A stretch of DNA of 64,000 nucleotides from Metabacillus lacus (lineage in GTDB: Bacteria; Bacillota; Bacilli; Bacillales; Bacillaceae), in contig NZ_WKKI01000001.1 of assembly GCF_009674805.1 (NCBI RefSeq), positions 124,001 to 188,000 of the forward strand, in the 5' to 3' direction. A program made the translations under genes and the position numbers. How positions within the stretch are numbered: the stretch's first letter is position 1; the number at the start of each line of letters is the position of its first letter. Under the pieces are notes generated by a model that was given only the letters and a program-made list of their open reading frames with translations, was not told where the DNA came from and made no database searches. Shown here in pieces: positions 1-11,457 of this stretch.

Positions 1-319
1 TCCGTTCCTCGGGGTGCTGGCAATCAGCAGCGTGGGAACCGGGCTGATTCTTCCCTGCATCAACAGTTTGATTACCGGATCTGTCGGGAAGGAAAGAAGA
101 GGATTTGTTACGTCTTTATATGGATCTGTAAGATTTATAGGTGTTGCCGTCGGACCCCCTGTATTCACTCGCTTAATCGAATGGTCCAGGACCGGTATGT
201 TCCTGTCGATTGCTGCTTTAACACTGATCGTAGGCTTGCTTTGTTTGACCATGATCAGGGTTGGTGATAAAGAAGGTCATCATAAAAAAGGAAAGCCCCT
301 ACGCTATAATTACATGTAA
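1..319 (+). CDS. MFS transporter, C-terminal part (5' end outside window)
   Basis: The reading frame is open from the first bases of the window and ends with TAA at 317-319, so the start lies upstream. The visible piece has three hydrophobic stretches separated by the short cytoplasmic loop GKERRG at about codons 31-36, followed by [10 protein letters not shown], which is typical of the second half of 12-TM drug/proton antiporters of the major facilitator superfamily. The tail after the last membrane segment is basic ([10 protein letters not shown]). Substrate cannot be inferred. A GTG at 14 is an internal codon, not a convincing start, because coding similarity continues before it. Confidence 0.75.
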   Translation, partial: PFLGVLAISSVGTGLILPCINSLITGSVGKERRGFVTSLYGSVRFIGVAVGPPVFTRLIEWSRTGMFLSIAALTLIVGLLCLTMIRVGDKEGHHKKGKPLRYNYM

Positions 320-391
320 GCAAAGGATAACAGCCGGCAGCCGCACAATACATGAACTACGTGACAAGACCTTGGCTGCTGGCTGATAATG

Positions 392-1006
392 TTATGATTT
401 CCTTCTCCAGAAAGTGCTGCTTATTGACCACATGTCCAGCCGATAGATGACATCGACCATTTTTGTTGAAATCCATTGAGAGAGCAGGGCCAGGAAGAGA
501 ATGTCCCATCTGATAATAAATGCGGTGAGCAGAAAGATACAACTGTTGATCCAAAATAAGGGCTTTCCAGGCAGAGAGTTTCTCGATGTGGATATGATAA
601 GTGCAAGAACGCCGACTCCGCCGTTAGATACGCCCTGCCTCATTAACAGCCCAACCCCAGTCCCTAAAAATAAAGAACCGAGCGGGAGATCTATCCACAC
701 ATGATTCAGCGGCAGAGATACACATTGCTGCAAAACCACTACTGCCAGGGAAGTTATGGAAACTGCAAGCATGGTCCATAAAGTACACCTATTGCCAAGA
801 TACCTGATGGCAATCAGCAGCATAGAAAAATTAACAATCCACAAAGCTAACCCCATGCTGATCGAAAACCAATAGTGTAACAATACTGCAAGCCCTCCGG
901 CTCCTCCGGAAGGAATGCTGTGTGGAAATAAAAAAATGCCCATCCCCGCTCCCTGAATAAGCCCTCCGGAAAGCACAAAACCGTTTTTTCTTAAAAAAGC
1001 TTTCAT
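392..1006 (-). CDS. YitT-type (DUF161) multi-pass membrane protein
   Basis: The 204-residue product is almost entirely hydrophobic, with about five membrane helices. The N-terminal glycine-rich stretch IPSGGAGGLAVLLHY and the later GVSNGGVGVLALI resemble the paired signatures of the YitT/YpjC family of Bacillus membrane proteins. Full-length YitT proteins are near 280 residues and carry a cytoplasmic DUF2179 domain; here that domain is missing and the protein ends in a short basic tail. Function is unknown in the family. The gene is convergent with the MFS transporter and divergent from tdh. The ATG at 1004-1006 is the first in-frame start with similarity following at once. Confidence 0.65.
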   Translation of the reverse strand: MKAFLRKNGFVLSGGLIQGAGMGIFLFPHSIPSGGAGGLAVLLHYWFSISMGLALWIVNFSMLLIAIRYLGNRCTLWTMLAVSITSLAVVVLQQCVSLPLNHVWIDLPLGSLFLGTGVGLLMRQGVSNGGVGVLALIISTSRNSLPGKPLFWINSCIFLLTAFIIRWDILFLALLSQWISTKMVDVIYRLDMWSISSTFWRRKS

Positions 1007-1359
1007 GACACCAGCCCCGCTCTGATAATTAGAAAGAGATTTCTCAATAGTAAAGTTTATTCATGGTTTGTCCATCCTATGAAAGAGGTACATATGTGCT
1101 TTTCATAAAAGTACAGGGCGGGCATTTCCAGCATATCAACAAAGCATGCCGGTCGAGAAAAAAGCGAAGATGCAGAAACATTCATTGTCAGAAACAATAC
1201 TCTATATGGCAGTTGGCAGCATGATAAAAACCTTTTTTAAACGGGTTCTTTCCATTGCAAGCAGGTGTCCATTTCAGGAGGACACGGACTTTACAATAAT
1301 AATATACGATGATAATATCTTAATAGATAGGTAATATGGAACGATTGGGAGTGTACGCT
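1007..1359. other. Intergenic region upstream of tdh
   Basis: No convincing gene is seen. A perfect 6-bp inverted repeat GTGTCC/GGACAC (1265-1285) lies about 75 bases before the tdh start and could be an operator or a weak hairpin. AT-rich stretches around 1290-1316 (TTTACA, GATAAT) are promoter-like but the spacing of 15 is short, so no promoter is claimed. An open frame at 1146-1334 lacks a ribosome binding site and has no recognisable similarity. Confidence 0.4.
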
Positions 1360-2400
1360 GTGAATGGAAAAATGAAGGCGATAGTGAAGCATCAGCGAGG
1401 TTATGGCGCTGAAATGCAAATGGTCGATATTCCTTATATTGAAGAGCATGAAGTATTAATAAAAGTGAAGGCAACATCCATTTGCGGGACGGATGTTCAT
1501 ATATATTCGTGGGATGAGTGGTCAGAAAGCAGGGTGAATCCTCCTTATATATTTGGTCATGAATTTGCCGGAGAAGTGGTTGAGACAGGATCTAAAGTGA
1601 CCAATGTCAAGGTTGGTGATTTTGTTTCAGCAGAAACTCACCTAGTATGCTACGAGTGCCCGCAGTGTTTATCAGGTCAATATCATATATGTAAAAACAC
1701 AAAAATTATTGGTGTAGATACTCATGGCTGTTTTGCAGAGTATGTAGCATTACCAGCTGTGAATCTATGGAAAAATCCAAGCGATATGCCGTTTGATGTA
1801 GCATCCGTGCAGGAACCGATGGGGAATGCAGTTCACACAGTTCTGGCAGGGGATGTAGCAGGAAAAACAGTTGCTGTAATTGGCTGTGGTCCAATTGGGA
1901 TAATGGCTGTTGGTGTAGCAAGAGCAGCAGGAGCTGCACAGGTAATTGCTCTTGATTTAAACGATTACCGTTTGAACCTTGCCAAGGAAATGGGTGCAAC
2001 TGCGGTAGTGAATTCAAAAGAGCAGAATCCGCTGGAGGTCATTCATCAGCTGACGGACGGAAACGGTGTTGATGTTGTTTGTGAAATGTCAGGCCATCCT
2101 GTGGCAATGGACCAGGGCTTTAAAATGGTGACGAATGGAGGACGCGTTTCGATCTTAAGCCTCCCTGTCAGGCCAGTCAGTATCGACATTACCAATGACG
2201 TGGTTTTTAAAGGAATTACGGTTCAAGGTATCACAGGGAGAAAAATGTATGAAACCTGGCAGCAGGTATCCAGCCTGTTGAAATCCGGCCAGGTGGACGT
2301 CACACCGTTAATTACCCATCATTTTCCCCTGGAAGACTTCGCAAAGGGGTTTGATTTAATGATTGAAGGAAAATGCGGTAAAGTAGTTCTGCATCCTTAA
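1360..2400 (+). CDS. tdh: L-threonine 3-dehydrogenase
   Basis: NAD-dependent zinc enzyme that oxidises L-threonine to 2-amino-3-ketobutyrate, the first step of threonine breakdown to glycine and acetyl-CoA. The 346-residue chain has the medium-chain dehydrogenase layout: catalytic zinc residues Cys42 and the GHE motif (His67-Glu68), four structural-zinc cysteines (97, 100, 103, 111), and a nucleotide-binding GCGPIG motif near residue 172. The GTG at 1360 is chosen because GGGAG lies 8 bases before it and family members start just before the MKA motif; an upstream ATG at 1336 has no ribosome site. The next gene, kbl, starts 23 bases after the stop, so the two are very likely co-transcribed and act in sequence. 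Confidence 0.95.
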   Translation: MNGKMKAIVKHQRGYGAEMQMVDIPYIEEHEVLIKVKATSICGTDVHIYSWDEWSESRVNPPYIFGHEFAGEVVETGSKVTNVKVGDFVSAETHLVCYECPQCLSGQYHICKNTKIIGVDTHGCFAEYVALPAVNLWKNPSDMPFDVASVQEPMGNAVHTVLAGDVAGKTVAVIGCGPIGIMAVGVARAAGAAQVIALDLNDYRLNLAKEMGATAVVNSKEQNPLEVIHQLTDGNGVDVVCEMSGHPVAMDQGFKMVTNGGRVSILSLPVRPVSIDITNDVVFKGITVQGITGRKMYETWQQVSSLLKSGQVDVTPLITHHFPLEDFAKGFDLMIEGKCGKVVLHP

Positions 2401-2423
2401 TAAAGAATATGGGAGGTTTTACT

Positions 2424-3602
2424 GTGAAAGGTTTTGAATATTTACAGGCTGAACTAGATGAAATGAAGGAAGAAGGCACGTTTCGAACACTGGTCCCGCT
2501 TGAATCTGATCAGGGATCCAGAGTAACAATCGGCGGCAAGGAGCTTATTCAGCTTTCATCTAATAACTATCTTGGATTGACATCTCACCCCCGCCTAAGA
2601 CAAGCAGCGCTGAAATCCGTTGAGAAATATGGAGCAGGAACAGGTTCTGTGAGAACCATTGCCGGAACCTTTTCTATGCATGAAGAACTGGAAGAAAAAC
2701 TGGCAAAGTTTAAGCATACAGAAGCTTCTCTTGTTTTTCAGTCTGGTTTTACAACGAATCAAGGTGTTCTTTCTGCAATTTTAACAAAAGACGATGTGGT
2801 GATTTCAGACGCATTGAATCATGCCAGCATCATTGATGGAATCCGCCTGACCAAGGCTGCCCGCAAAGTATACAATCATGTTGATATGGAAGATTTGGAA
2901 AGAGCGCTGAAGGAATCTAAAGATTATAGAGTGAGACTGATTGTGACTGACGGTGTATTTTCAATGGATGGAAATATTGCACCTCTCCCGGAAATAGTAG
3001 AGCTTGCTGAAAAATATGATGCGTTAATTATGGTGGATGATGCGCATGCATCCGGTGTATTGGGAGAAAACGGCCGGGGCACAGTTAACCACTTTGGCCT
3101 TGATGGAAGAGTTCATATTCAGGTCGGAACATTGAGCAAGGCAATTGGTGTGCTTGGAGGCTATGTTGCCAGCACAAGAACTTTAATTGATTATCTGATT
3201 CACAAAGGCCGTCCATTCCTGTTCAGTACATCTCATCCCCCAGCTGTCACAGAAGCCTGCATAGAAGCTATAGATGTGCTGCTGGAAGAGCCTGAACTGA
3301 TTGAAAAGCTTTGGGATAACACTGAATTCTTCAAAAAAGGTCTTGTGGAACTGGGCTTTCAAACAGGAAACAGTGAAACGCCGATAACACCAATTATTGT
3401 TGGAGATGAAGCATTGTCACATCAGTTTTCTGATTTATTGAGAAAAAACGGTGTATTTGCACAGGGAATTGCTTTTCCAACCGTTAGCAGAGGACAGGCA
3501 CGTGTAAGAACAATTGTCACTGCTGAGCATTCAAAGGAAGATCTACAAGAAGCGCTTAATATTATAGAGAAAACAGCCAAAGAGCTGAATATCATTTCGT
3601 AG
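2424..3602 (+). CDS. kbl: Glycine C-acetyltransferase (2-amino-3-ketobutyrate CoA ligase)
   Basis: PLP-dependent alpha-oxoamine synthase that cleaves 2-amino-3-ketobutyrate with CoA to glycine and acetyl-CoA, completing the pathway begun by the adjacent tdh. The 392-residue protein shows VDDAHASG at 204-211, with the Asp and His that contact the cofactor, and the PLP-lysine motif GTLSKAIG with Lys239. The GTG at 2424 is preferred over an ATG at 2409 because GGGAGG at 2411-2416 is correctly spaced for the GTG and overlaps the ATG. Length and sequence match the Bacillus Kbl proteins. A terminator follows directly. Confidence 0.95.
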   Translation: MKGFEYLQAELDEMKEEGTFRTLVPLESDQGSRVTIGGKELIQLSSNNYLGLTSHPRLRQAALKSVEKYGAGTGSVRTIAGTFSMHEELEEKLAKFKHTEASLVFQSGFTTNQGVLSAILTKDDVVISDALNHASIIDGIRLTKAARKVYNHVDMEDLERALKESKDYRVRLIVTDGVFSMDGNIAPLPEIVELAEKYDALIMVDDAHASGVLGENGRGTVNHFGLDGRVHIQVGTLSKAIGVLGGYVASTRTLIDYLIHKGRPFLFSTSHPPAVTEACIEAIDVLLEEPELIEKLWDNTEFFKKGLVELGFQTGNSETPITPIIVGDEALSHQFSDLLRKNGVFAQGIAFPTVSRGQARVRTIVTAEHSKEDLQEALNIIEKTAKELNIIS

Positions 3603-3609
3603 TCAGAGA

Positions 3610-3632
3610 AGAGAGGGCAGCCTCTCTTTTCC
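3610..3632 (+). terminator. Intrinsic terminator after tdh-kbl
   Basis: A 7-bp stem AGAGAGG/CCTCTCT with loop GCAG is followed by TTTT. It begins eight bases after the kbl stop and should end the tdh-kbl transcript. Confidence 0.8.
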
Positions 3633-3680
3633 TGTATGCAATGGCATAACAGCCGGCCCCTCGTTTACTTCAATCAAAGA

Positions 3681-3709
3681 TTGTACTGATTCGATAAAAG
3701 AGATATACT
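3681..3709 (+). promoter_or_regulatory. Probable sigma-A promoter of miaB-ricA
   Basis: TTGTAC at 3681-3686 and TATACT at 3704-3709 are separated by 17 bases. This places a transcription start near 3716, upstream of the miaB ribosome site, and after the kbl terminator. Confidence 0.6.
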
Positions 3710-3772
3710 ATAAAATTGTGAACGTTAATTATTGCTATGAAAGATTTGGAGTTTTTGAAAGGAGAATGCCCA

Positions 3773-5302
3773 ATGAATGAAAAGCAAAGACTTGAAAGCA
3801 CAAATGTGAATTCTGCGGACAGAAAATCCGAAAAGGATTACAGTAAGTACTTTCAGGCTGTTTATATGCCTCCTTCATTAAAAGATGCAAAAAAACGCGG
3901 TAAGGAAGAAGTGCAGTATCAAAACGATTTTTCAATTCCGGAAGAGTTCAGAGGTATGGGGAACGGCCGGAAATTCTATATCCGTACCTACGGGTGCCAA
4001 ATGAATGAACATGATACAGAAGTAATGGCCGGCATTTTTTCTGCATTAGGCTATGAAGCAACAGACTCTGTTCAAGATGCTGATGTGGTGTTGTTAAATA
4101 CATGTGCAATTCGTGAAAATGCTGAAAATAAAGTGTTCGGTGAGCTAGGTCATCTGAAACCTCTAAAACTTGAAAAACCTGGACTGCTAATTGGTGTCTG
4201 CGGCTGTATGTCACAAGAGGAATCAGTCGTAAACCGTATTCTTCAAAAACATCAGCATGTTGATATGATTTTTGGCACACATAATATTCACCGTCTGCCT
4301 CACATTTTACAAGATGCTTATATGTCCAAAGAAATGGTTGTAGAAGTATGGTCTAAAGAAGGGGACGTTATTGAAAATCTTCCCCGTGTCAGAAAAGGCA
4401 GCATCAAAGGCTGGGTAAATATTATGTACGGCTGCGACAAGTTTTGCACCTACTGTATCGTTCCCTATACACGTGGAAAAGAGAGAAGCAGAAGACCTGA
4501 GGAAATCATTCACGAAGTCAGGCAGCTTGCAGCTCAAGGATATCAGGAAATCACTCTTCTTGGCCAAAATGTCAATGCATACGGCAAAGATTTTGATGAC
4601 CTAATGTATGGACTTGGAGACTTGATGGATGAGCTGAGCAAAATAGACATTCCCAGAATTCGTTTTACAACTAGCCATCCAAGAGATTTTGATGACAGGT
4701 TGATTGAGGTGCTTGGAAAAGGCGGAAATCTTCTCGATCATATCCATCTGCCTGTTCAATCAGGAAGCTCTTCCGTACTAAAGCTGATGGCGAGAAAATA
4801 CAGCCGTGAACAATATTTGGAGCTTGTTGCAAAAATCAAGAAAGCAATGCCTAATGCTTCATTAACAACAGATATTATTGTTGGTTTCCCAAATGAAACA
4901 GAAGAGCAGTTTGAAGAGACGATGTCACTGTACAGAGAAGTAGGTTTTGACAGTGCTTATACATTTATCTACTCTCCGCGGGAAGGCACACCGGCAGCAA
5001 AAATGACTGACAATGTTCCGTTGGAAGTAAAGAAAGAACGCCTGCAAAGATTAAATGCGCTTGTTAATGAAACTTCCGCTCAGAAAATGCAGGAATATGA
5101 GGGCAGGGTTGTCGAAGTATTAGTGGAAGGGGAAAGCAAGAATAATCCACATGTACTAGCCGGCTACACTGAAAAAAGCAAGCTTGTTAACTTTATTGCC
5201 CCGAAATCGGCAATTGGTAAAATTGTGAAAGTTAAAATTACTAAAGCAAAAACCTGGTCACTCAATGGAGAGATGGTTGAAGCAGCAGCAGAGGTGAAAT
5301 AG
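3773..5302 (+). CDS. miaB: tRNA-2-methylthio-N6-dimethylallyladenosine synthase
   Basis: Radical-SAM methylthiotransferase that adds a methylthio group to i6A37 in tRNAs reading UNN codons. The 509-residue chain has the N-terminal UPF0004 domain with cluster cysteines 75, 111 and 145, the radical-SAM CxxxCxxC motif at Cys221, Cys225 and Cys228, and a C-terminal TRAM domain (about 440-505). An in-frame ATG at 3737 is rejected: GAAAGGAG at 3757-3764 positions the ATG at 3773, giving the same length as B. subtilis MiaB. ricA begins two bases after the stop. The substrate i6A is made by MiaA, encoded at 11949 in this window. Confidence 0.96.
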   Translation: MNEKQRLESTNVNSADRKSEKDYSKYFQAVYMPPSLKDAKKRGKEEVQYQNDFSIPEEFRGMGNGRKFYIRTYGCQMNEHDTEVMAGIFSALGYEATDSVQDADVVLLNTCAIRENAENKVFGELGHLKPLKLEKPGLLIGVCGCMSQEESVVNRILQKHQHVDMIFGTHNIHRLPHILQDAYMSKEMVVEVWSKEGDVIENLPRVRKGSIKGWVNIMYGCDKFCTYCIVPYTRGKERSRRPEEIIHEVRQLAAQGYQEITLLGQNVNAYGKDFDDLMYGLGDLMDELSKIDIPRIRFTTSHPRDFDDRLIEVLGKGGNLLDHIHLPVQSGSSSVLKLMARKYSREQYLELVAKIKKAMPNASLTTDIIVGFPNETEEQFEETMSLYREVGFDSAYTFIYSPREGTPAAKMTDNVPLEVKKERLQRLNALVNETSAQKMQEYEGRVVEVLVEGESKNNPHVLAGYTEKSKLVNFIAPKSAIGKIVKVKITKAKTWSLNGEMVEAAAEVK

Positions 5303-5303
5303 G

Positions 5304-5735
5304 ATGGGTTCTTATACGAAAGAAGAAATTGTTTCACGGGCAAGAGAACTTGCTCAGATGATCTCTGAAACAAAAGAGGTAGAATTTTTTAAAAGAGCTG
5401 AAGCACAAATTAACGATAATCAAAAAATTCGCGAGAAAGTTGCAAGTATAAAAAGCCTGCAAAAACAGGCTGTCAACTTTAAGCACTATGGCAAAGAGAA
5501 AGCCCTTCAGCAAGTAGAAGAAAAAATTGATAAAATTCAGGAAGAGCTGAATGAGCTGCCGATCATTCAGGAATTTCAGGAGTCTCAAGTAGAGGTGAAT
5601 GATTTACTTCAGCTTGTTTCTCATACAATTTCAAATCATGTTACAGATGAAATCATTCGTACAACAGAAGGTGATCTCCTGACTGGCGAGACAGGATCAA
5701 AGGTAAAAAGCACTTCTGGTTCGAGCTGTTCCTAA
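5304..5735 (+). CDS. ricA: RicA (YmcA) regulatory Fe-S complex subunit
   Basis: Small alpha-helical YlbF/YmcA-family protein of 143 residues. In B. subtilis RicA, RicF and RicT form a complex that binds iron-sulphur clusters, promotes RNase Y-dependent mRNA maturation and is needed for competence, biofilm formation and sporulation. The helical body (FFKRAEAQIN near residue 28, IQEFQESQVEVNDLLQLV near residue 88) and a C-terminal tail ending in a cysteine match RicA. It is translationally linked to miaB (one intervening base) exactly as in B. subtilis. Confidence 0.92.
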   Translation: MGSYTKEEIVSRARELAQMISETKEVEFFKRAEAQINDNQKIREKVASIKSLQKQAVNFKHYGKEKALQQVEEKIDKIQEELNELPIIQEFQESQVEVNDLLQLVSHTISNHVTDEIIRTTEGDLLTGETGSKVKSTSGSSCS

Positions 5736-5753
5736 TTTAAGATATTTTAAGTG

Positions 5754-5791
5754 AAAAGAGTGCCCATGTATGGAGGGCTCTCTTTTTTTTG
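5754..5791 (+). terminator. Intrinsic terminator after miaB-ricA
   Basis: AAGAG-T-GCCC pairs with GGGC-TCTCTT across a nine-base loop and is followed by eight T residues. Confidence 0.75.
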
Positions 5792-6092
5792 CTAAGCAGG
5801 CAGAACTGTTTTAGAAGAGAAATGATCATTCCAGGCAGGAAAACTGTGAACTTCCAGTTCATCAATCTGCCCTCATCATCTTACTGCAATTGAATACTCT
5901 GTTAACCAGCCTCATTCATTTTGCAGGCTTTTTCGATTTTATAGGCAATTATTTAAAAGAATAAGCATAGACTGGACTATACAGATTTTATATAAGGGAG
6001 TTCTCACGTCTTTCTGTATTATAAAATGTTGGCACAAACATAACTAGCCCAGCATAGGATTAAATGAGATTGATTGAGGAGGGTATGCGCGG
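5792..6092. other. Intergenic region before cotE
   Basis: Three hundred bases without a supported gene. In B. subtilis cotE is transcribed by mother-cell sigma factors, so promoters are expected here, but I could not identify a sigma-E or sigma-K site with confidence. Confidence 0.4.
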
Positions 6093-6647
6093 ATGTCTGA
6101 ATACAGAGAAATTATTACAAAGGCTGTAGTTGCGAAAGGTAAAAAGTTTACGCAATGCACGCACACGATATCGCCGTCACAAAAACCAACGAGCATTTTA
6201 GGCGGCTGGATTATCAACCATAAATATGACGCCCACAAAGATGGGAAAACAGTGGAAGTGGAAGGTACTTACGATATTAACGTTTGGTATTCATACGCAG
6301 ACAACACCAAAACAGAAGTAGTAACAGAAAAAGTAAAATATGTTGACGTGGTAAAACTGAAATATCGGGACAATGACTATCTTGATGATGAATATGAAGT
6401 TATTGCAAAGGTTTTGCAGCAGCCTAACTGCCTTGAAGTGACCATTTCTCCAAACGGCAACAAAGTGATTGTTCATGCAGAGCGTGAAATACTTTGTGAA
6501 GTGATTGGGGAAACGAAGGTTTGTGTTGCGCTTTATGTACATCCAGAGGGATACAAGGAAGAGGACGAAGATCATTGGTATGAGGATATTGATGAAGAAT
6601 TAAAAGAACTTGATCCTGATTACATCATTGGTGATGTAGAAGAGTGA
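6093..6647 (+). CDS. cotE: Spore coat morphogenetic protein CotE
   Basis: Mother-cell protein that assembles the outer spore coat around the inner coat and recruits many coat proteins. The 184-residue sequence begins [12 protein letters not shown] and contains the conserved [10 protein letters not shown] segment near residue 34; its acidic C-terminal tail ([19 protein letters not shown]) is typical of CotE. An ATG preceded by GAGGAGGG gives a clear start. It stands alone between two terminators, between miaB-ricA and mutSL, the same place as in B. subtilis. Confidence 0.95.
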   Translation: MSEYREIITKAVVAKGKKFTQCTHTISPSQKPTSILGGWIINHKYDAHKDGKTVEVEGTYDINVWYSYADNTKTEVVTEKVKYVDVVKLKYRDNDYLDDEYEVIAKVLQQPNCLEVTISPNGNKVIVHAEREILCEVIGETKVCVALYVHPEGYKEEDEDHWYEDIDEELKELDPDYIIGDVEE

Positions 6648-6648
6648 C

Positions 6649-6683
6649 AAAAACTAGGGAGAAATATCTTCCTAGTTTTTTTC
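6649..6683 (+). terminator. Intrinsic terminator after cotE
   Basis: AAAACTAGG and CCTAGTTTT form a 9-bp stem followed by a T run; it starts three bases after the cotE stop. Confidence 0.8.
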
Positions 6684-6864
6684 TTATCCATAAGGGCTTT
6701 TGAACGGAGATCAGACATAGTGGAGAAAGTTGGAGATGACCAGTCTTACAGAATACGGCAAGGAGAAATAAAAACTTTATGAAAGTTCTCCCATCCTGAA
6801 CCTAACCGAATGTATGATATAATGGAGGCTGAAATAAAGAGCTATACATATACGGGGGATATCT

Positions 6865-9459
6865 ATGAGTGGTTATACACCAATGATACAACAATATTTA
6901 TCAATCAAGGCAGAGTATCAGGATGCCTTTTTATTTTTCCGCTTAGGGGATTTTTATGAAATGTTCTTTGATGACGCCCTTAAGGCTTCCAAAGAGCTTG
7001 AAATTACACTTACCAGCAGGGACGGAGGCTCGCAGGATCGAATTCCGATGTGCGGGGTGCCGTATCATGCTGCTGCTGCATATATTGAAAGATTAATTGA
7101 AAAAGGGTATAAGGTTGCAATTTGTGAACAAACAGAAGATCCAAAACAAGCTAAAGGTGTCGTTAAAAGAGAGGTAGTGCAGTTAATCACACCTGGTACG
7201 GTTATGGAGGGAAAGTCGTTAAAGGAGAATGAAAACAATTACCTCTCTTCTCTGGAAAGAGAAGAGAAGCACTTTGCACTTGCACTGACAGATTTGACTA
7301 CAGGTGAAAACACTGTCGTAAAGCTTGCTTCAATAGATGAAACAGTAACTGAAATCTATGCTGTAGGTGCAAAAGAAATTGTCATTTCATCTGGGTTTTC
7401 AGACATCATACTGGAACAATTGCAAAAGCGCTGTGCAGTTGCCGTATCCGTGTCTGATGAAGACGAATTGACAGAAGAAATCATATCTTACGCAGAACAT
7501 ATTTCGGATCCATTGCTGCGAAAGGCTTTTTCAAGGCTGTATCATTATTTGAAAAAAACTCAGATGCGCAATCTTCAGCATTTGCAAAAAGTGAAAGAAT
7601 ATAAGCTGCAGCAGCATATGAAAATAGATTTGTATTCTAAAAGGAACCTTGAGCTCACAGAGACAATCCGTTCTAAAGATAAGAAAGGGTCGCTTCTTTG
7701 GCTTCTGGATGAAACAAAGACAAGCATGGGTGCTAGAATGCTGAAGCAGTGGATAGACAAGCCGCTGCTCGATCCTGTTGAGATAGACAAGCGGCTGAAT
7801 ACAGTCGAAACGTTTATGAACAGCTATTTTGAAAAAGAAGATTTACGTGAAAAACTGAAGGAAGTTTATGATCTTGAAAGGCTTGCAGGCAGGGTGGCTT
7901 TTGGGAACGTAAATGCGCGTGATTTAACACAGCTGAGAAGGTCTCTTGAGCAAATTCCTTCTATAAGAGAGCTTGTCGGCTCGTTAAAACATCCTGATGC
8001 AGCCCGGCATGCAGAAAAGCTGGACCCATGCGAAGAGCTGACGGTGCTTCTTTCTGATGCATTAGCAGAGCATCCGCCTATTTCTATTAAAGAAGGAAAT
8101 ATAATCAGGGACGGTTTTGATGAACAGCTGGACATCTATCGAAATGCGAGCAAAAACGGTAAAACATGGATGGTTCAGCTGGAACAGCGTGAGCGGCAAT
8201 CTACAGGGATAAAAAGTTTGAAAATCGGCTACAACAAAGTGTTTGGCTATTATATAGAAGTTAGCAGAGCAAACCTGCCACATCTTCCTGAGGGACGTTA
8301 TGAACGAAAACAAACTCTGGCTAATGCGGAAAGATTCATTACACCTGAGTTAAAAGAGAAAGAAGCATTGATTCTGGAAGCTGAAGAAAAGATGGCAGAA
8401 CTGGAACATCAATTATTTCTTCAGCTGAGAGAAAAAGTAAAAACATTTATCAGCAGACTTCAGTCGCTGGCAAAAACAATCAGTGAACTGGATGTCTTGC
8501 AGTGCTTTGCAACTGTCAGTGATAAAAGGCATTATTGCAAGCCTCAGTTTACTGCTGATGAAATCCGCCTGATTGACGGACGCCACCCTGTGGTTGAAAA
8601 AGTGATGGACAGCCAGGAATATGTACCAAACAATTGCTTAATGAATGCTGAAAGAAATCTGCTGCTCATTACAGGGCCTAATATGTCAGGAAAGAGCACT
8701 TATATGAGACAGATTGCTTTAACGGCGATTCTTGCACAAATCGGTTGTTTTGTTCCAGCTAAAGAAGCTTATCTGCCTGTTTTTGACCAAATTTTCACAA
8801 GAATTGGTGCAGCAGATGATTTGATCTCAGGTCAAAGCACATTTATGGTAGAAATGCTCGAAGCCCGCAATGCACTTGCTCATGCAACCAGCAGAAGTTT
8901 AATTCTTTTCGATGAAATCGGACGGGGAACGTCGACATATGACGGCATGGCACTGGCGCAGGCTATTATTGAATATGTACACAAAGAAATAGGTGCAAAA
9001 ACTCTTTTTTCCACTCATTATCACGAATTAACGATATTGGAAAAAAAGCTGTCAGGTTTAGAGAATGTTCATGTGAAGGCAGTGGAGGACCAAGGGAAGG
9101 TTGTTTTTCTTCATAAAGTAGATAGGGGTGCTGCTGACAAAAGCTATGGAATACATGTCGCAGAGCTTGCAGAACTTCCAGAGCAGCTGATCCAAAGGGC
9201 GAAAAAGCTTCTTTCCAAGTTTGAAGCTGCCGGAGCATCGATTACCAGGGAGCAATCTGATGTTTCAGCTCCACAAACGATTTACCCTGAAAAAGAGCAG
9301 CTTTCTTTTTTTCATGAAGAAGAAGGAAAGCAGGAAAAAGCACCTTCTAAAAAGGAAATGCAGCTGCTGAAAGAAATTCGGGAACTGAATATCCTTGAGA
9401 TGAATCCGCTTGAGGCAATGAACGAGTTATATAGAATACAAAAGAAACTGAAAAAGTAG
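6865..9459 (+). CDS. mutS: DNA mismatch repair protein MutS
   Basis: Recognises mismatches and small loops and uses ATP to start repair with MutL. The 864-residue chain has the N-terminal mismatch-binding domain with the FYE motif (about residues 30-32), connector, lever and clamp domains, and the ABC-type ATPase with Walker [10 protein letters not shown] at 604-612 and Walker [16 protein letters not shown] near 695. The C-terminal tail (SFFHEEEGK) includes a region that in Bacillus binds the beta clamp. A -10 hexamer TATAAT lies at 6818-6823, with only a poor -35. mutL follows after 11 bases, indicating one operon. Confidence 0.97.
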   Translation: MSGYTPMIQQYLSIKAEYQDAFLFFRLGDFYEMFFDDALKASKELEITLTSRDGGSQDRIPMCGVPYHAAAAYIERLIEKGYKVAICEQTEDPKQAKGVVKREVVQLITPGTVMEGKSLKENENNYLSSLEREEKHFALALTDLTTGENTVVKLASIDETVTEIYAVGAKEIVISSGFSDIILEQLQKRCAVAVSVSDEDELTEEIISYAEHISDPLLRKAFSRLYHYLKKTQMRNLQHLQKVKEYKLQQHMKIDLYSKRNLELTETIRSKDKKGSLLWLLDETKTSMGARMLKQWIDKPLLDPVEIDKRLNTVETFMNSYFEKEDLREKLKEVYDLERLAGRVAFGNVNARDLTQLRRSLEQIPSIRELVGSLKHPDAARHAEKLDPCEELTVLLSDALAEHPPISIKEGNIIRDGFDEQLDIYRNASKNGKTWMVQLEQRERQSTGIKSLKIGYNKVFGYYIEVSRANLPHLPEGRYERKQTLANAERFITPELKEKEALILEAEEKMAELEHQLFLQLREKVKTFISRLQSLAKTISELDVLQCFATVSDKRHYCKPQFTADEIRLIDGRHPVVEKVMDSQEYVPNNCLMNAERNLLLITGPNMSGKSTYMRQIALTAILAQIGCFVPAKEAYLPVFDQIFTRIGAADDLISGQSTFMVEMLEARNALAHATSRSLILFDEIGRGTSTYDGMALAQAIIEYVHKEIGAKTLFSTHYHELTILEKKLSGLENVHVKAVEDQGKVVFLHKVDRGAADKSYGIHVAELAELPEQLIQRAKKLLSKFEAAGASITREQSDVSAPQTIYPEKEQLSFFHEEEGKQEKAPSKKEMQLLKEIRELNILEMNPLEAMNELYRIQKKLKK

Positions 9460-9470
9460 GAGGGACTGCC

Positions 9471-11375
9471 ATGGCCAGCATACTTCGGCTGGATGATCAG
9501 CTTTCTAACAAAATTGCCGCAGGTGAAGTAGTTGAAAGGCCGGCTTCAGTTGTTAAAGAGCTTCTGGAAAATTCAATTGATGCTGCCAGTACCATCATTG
9601 AAGTTGATATAGAAGAAGCCGGACTTGGGAAGATTCGGGTAATTGATAATGGAGATGGCATCCTTCCTGAGGATTGTCTGAATGCCTTTCATCGTCATGC
9701 AACCAGTAAAATCAAAGATGAAAACGATCTGTTTCGTATCCGGACCCTTGGTTTCAGAGGGGAAGCCCTTCCCAGTATAGCGTCTGTATCATGTCTTGAG
9801 ATGAAGACTGGAACAGGCGACGGGCATGGAACAAAACTTGTCCTTGAAGGCGGAAAAATTCTTACTCATGAACCAGCTGCCAGCAGAAAAGGGACAGATA
9901 TTACTGTGACCAATTTGTTTTTCAATACTCCTGCCAGATTAAAATATATGAAATCTGTATCTACAGAGCTTGGCAACATAACAGATGTTATGAATAGAAT
10001 AGCACTATCAAATCCCCATATATCTTTTCGCCTGGTTCATAACGGAAAACAGATTTCATATACCAATGGAAATGGAGATGTCAAGCAGGTACTTGCATCT
10101 ATTTATGGCCTGAATACAGCAAAGAAAATGGTGGCTTTTTCAGCTGAGTCACTGGATTTCCGGATTAACGGCTATCTTTCATTGCCGGAAATGACCAGAG
10201 CGTCGAGAAATTACATGTCTATTATGATTAATGGCCGTTATGTCAGAAACTATTCTTTATCCAAAGCGATTCAGCAAGGTTATCACACATTGCTTCCAAT
10301 CGGCCGTTATCCGATTGCAGTATTGGAGATAGAGATGGATCCGATTTTAGTTGATGTGAATGTTCACCCTTCAAAACTTGAAGTCAGATTAAGCAAAGAA
10401 GCTGAGTTGAACCAATTGCTGACAAATGAAATACAAGCAGTCTTTAAAAGCAGGCAGCTGATTCCTGAAGTGTCTGCTAAAATAGTGAAGCTGAAAGAAG
10501 TCAGCCAACAAGAACAGCAGCACTTCAGCTTTGAACATGTCCCTTCTTCCCAGCTGATAAAGGAGCCATACAGCACCCCTGAACAAAAACAGGCGGAACC
10601 GGAACTGGAGGCTGAGTCTCATTCTGTTCTGATTGCCGAAAACGACTATATATCTAGGGCAGAAGAAGCTGAGAGTGTTGCGGAAGAGACATCTGCTGCG
10701 ATTGGCTCGTTTGAGAGTGAGGAGTCTGTTCTGCTTTCAGACTTGGGAAACTTTCAGGAGGAGCTTCAAAGTGAGACATTTTCTCCTTCTGTGCGAATAC
10801 CGCCATTGTATCCTATCGGGCAGATGCACGGAACATATATTCTTGCACAAAATGAAAATGGTTTATATTTAATAGATCAGCATGCAGCGCAAGAGAGAAT
10901 TTACTACGAATATTTTAAAAATAAAGTGGCCGATGTGAGTATGGAAGTACAGGAGCTCCTTGTTCCCTTAACCTTTGATTATTCCAGCAATGAAGCTGCT
11001 GCCATTGAAGAGAATAGGGAGGAACTGGAAAAGGTAGGGATTTTTCCTGAGCCTTTCGGCGGCGGCAGCTATTTGATAAGATCGCACCCTCAGTGGTTCC
11101 CAAAAGGAGAAGAGGAGAGCATTATTACCGATATCCTTCAGCAGGTAATTACAGAGAGAAGCATCAGCCTGCATAAGCTGCGTGAAGAAGCTGCCATTAT
11201 GATGAGCTGCAAAGCTTCTATTAAAGCAAATCATCACTTAAGAAACGACGAGATTTTTGCTCTACTGGAAACATTAAGAAGCAGTGAAGATCCATTTACT
11301 TGTCCTCATGGAAGACCAATTATTGTTCACTTTTCCACTTATGAGATGGAAAAAATGTTTAAAAGAGTTATGTGA
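9471..11375 (+). CDS. mutL: DNA mismatch repair endonuclease MutL
   Basis: GHKL-ATPase that couples MutS recognition to strand incision. The 634-residue protein has the N-terminal ATPase ([31 protein letters not shown]), a variable acidic linker at about 345-440, and a C-terminal nuclease domain. The endonuclease motif [12 protein letters not shown] (from about residue 469), the SCK motif, CPHGRP and the terminal FKR are all present, as expected for an organism without MutH. AGGAGG precedes the ATG. In operon with mutS; a terminator follows. Confidence 0.97.
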   Translation: MASILRLDDQLSNKIAAGEVVERPASVVKELLENSIDAASTIIEVDIEEAGLGKIRVIDNGDGILPEDCLNAFHRHATSKIKDENDLFRIRTLGFRGEALPSIASVSCLEMKTGTGDGHGTKLVLEGGKILTHEPAASRKGTDITVTNLFFNTPARLKYMKSVSTELGNITDVMNRIALSNPHISFRLVHNGKQISYTNGNGDVKQVLASIYGLNTAKKMVAFSAESLDFRINGYLSLPEMTRASRNYMSIMINGRYVRNYSLSKAIQQGYHTLLPIGRYPIAVLEIEMDPILVDVNVHPSKLEVRLSKEAELNQLLTNEIQAVFKSRQLIPEVSAKIVKLKEVSQQEQQHFSFEHVPSSQLIKEPYSTPEQKQAEPELEAESHSVLIAENDYISRAEEAESVAEETSAAIGSFESEESVLLSDLGNFQEELQSETFSPSVRIPPLYPIGQMHGTYILAQNENGLYLIDQHAAQERIYYEYFKNKVADVSMEVQELLVPLTFDYSSNEAAAIEENREELEKVGIFPEPFGGGSYLIRSHPQWFPKGEEESIITDILQQVITERSISLHKLREEAAIMMSCKASIKANHHLRNDEIFALLETLRSSEDPFTCPHGRPIIVHFSTYEMEKMFKRVM

Positions 11376-11376
11376 C

Positions 11377-11412
11377 ATGTCCTGCGTGCAGCAGGGCATT
11401 TTTTCTTTTTTT
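11377..11412 (+). terminator. Intrinsic terminator after mutSL
   Basis: ATGTCCTGC pairs with GCAGGGCAT (one G-U pair) around loop GTGCA, followed by a long T-rich run. Confidence 0.75.
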
Positions 11413-11457
11413 GCACATACATCTAGGATAAGAGAAGAGTCAGAGAGGAGTGCGGGT

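Noticed and set aside
1146..1334. A 62-codon frame upstream of tdh
   Set aside because: No ribosome site, and it spans the likely tdh regulatory region.
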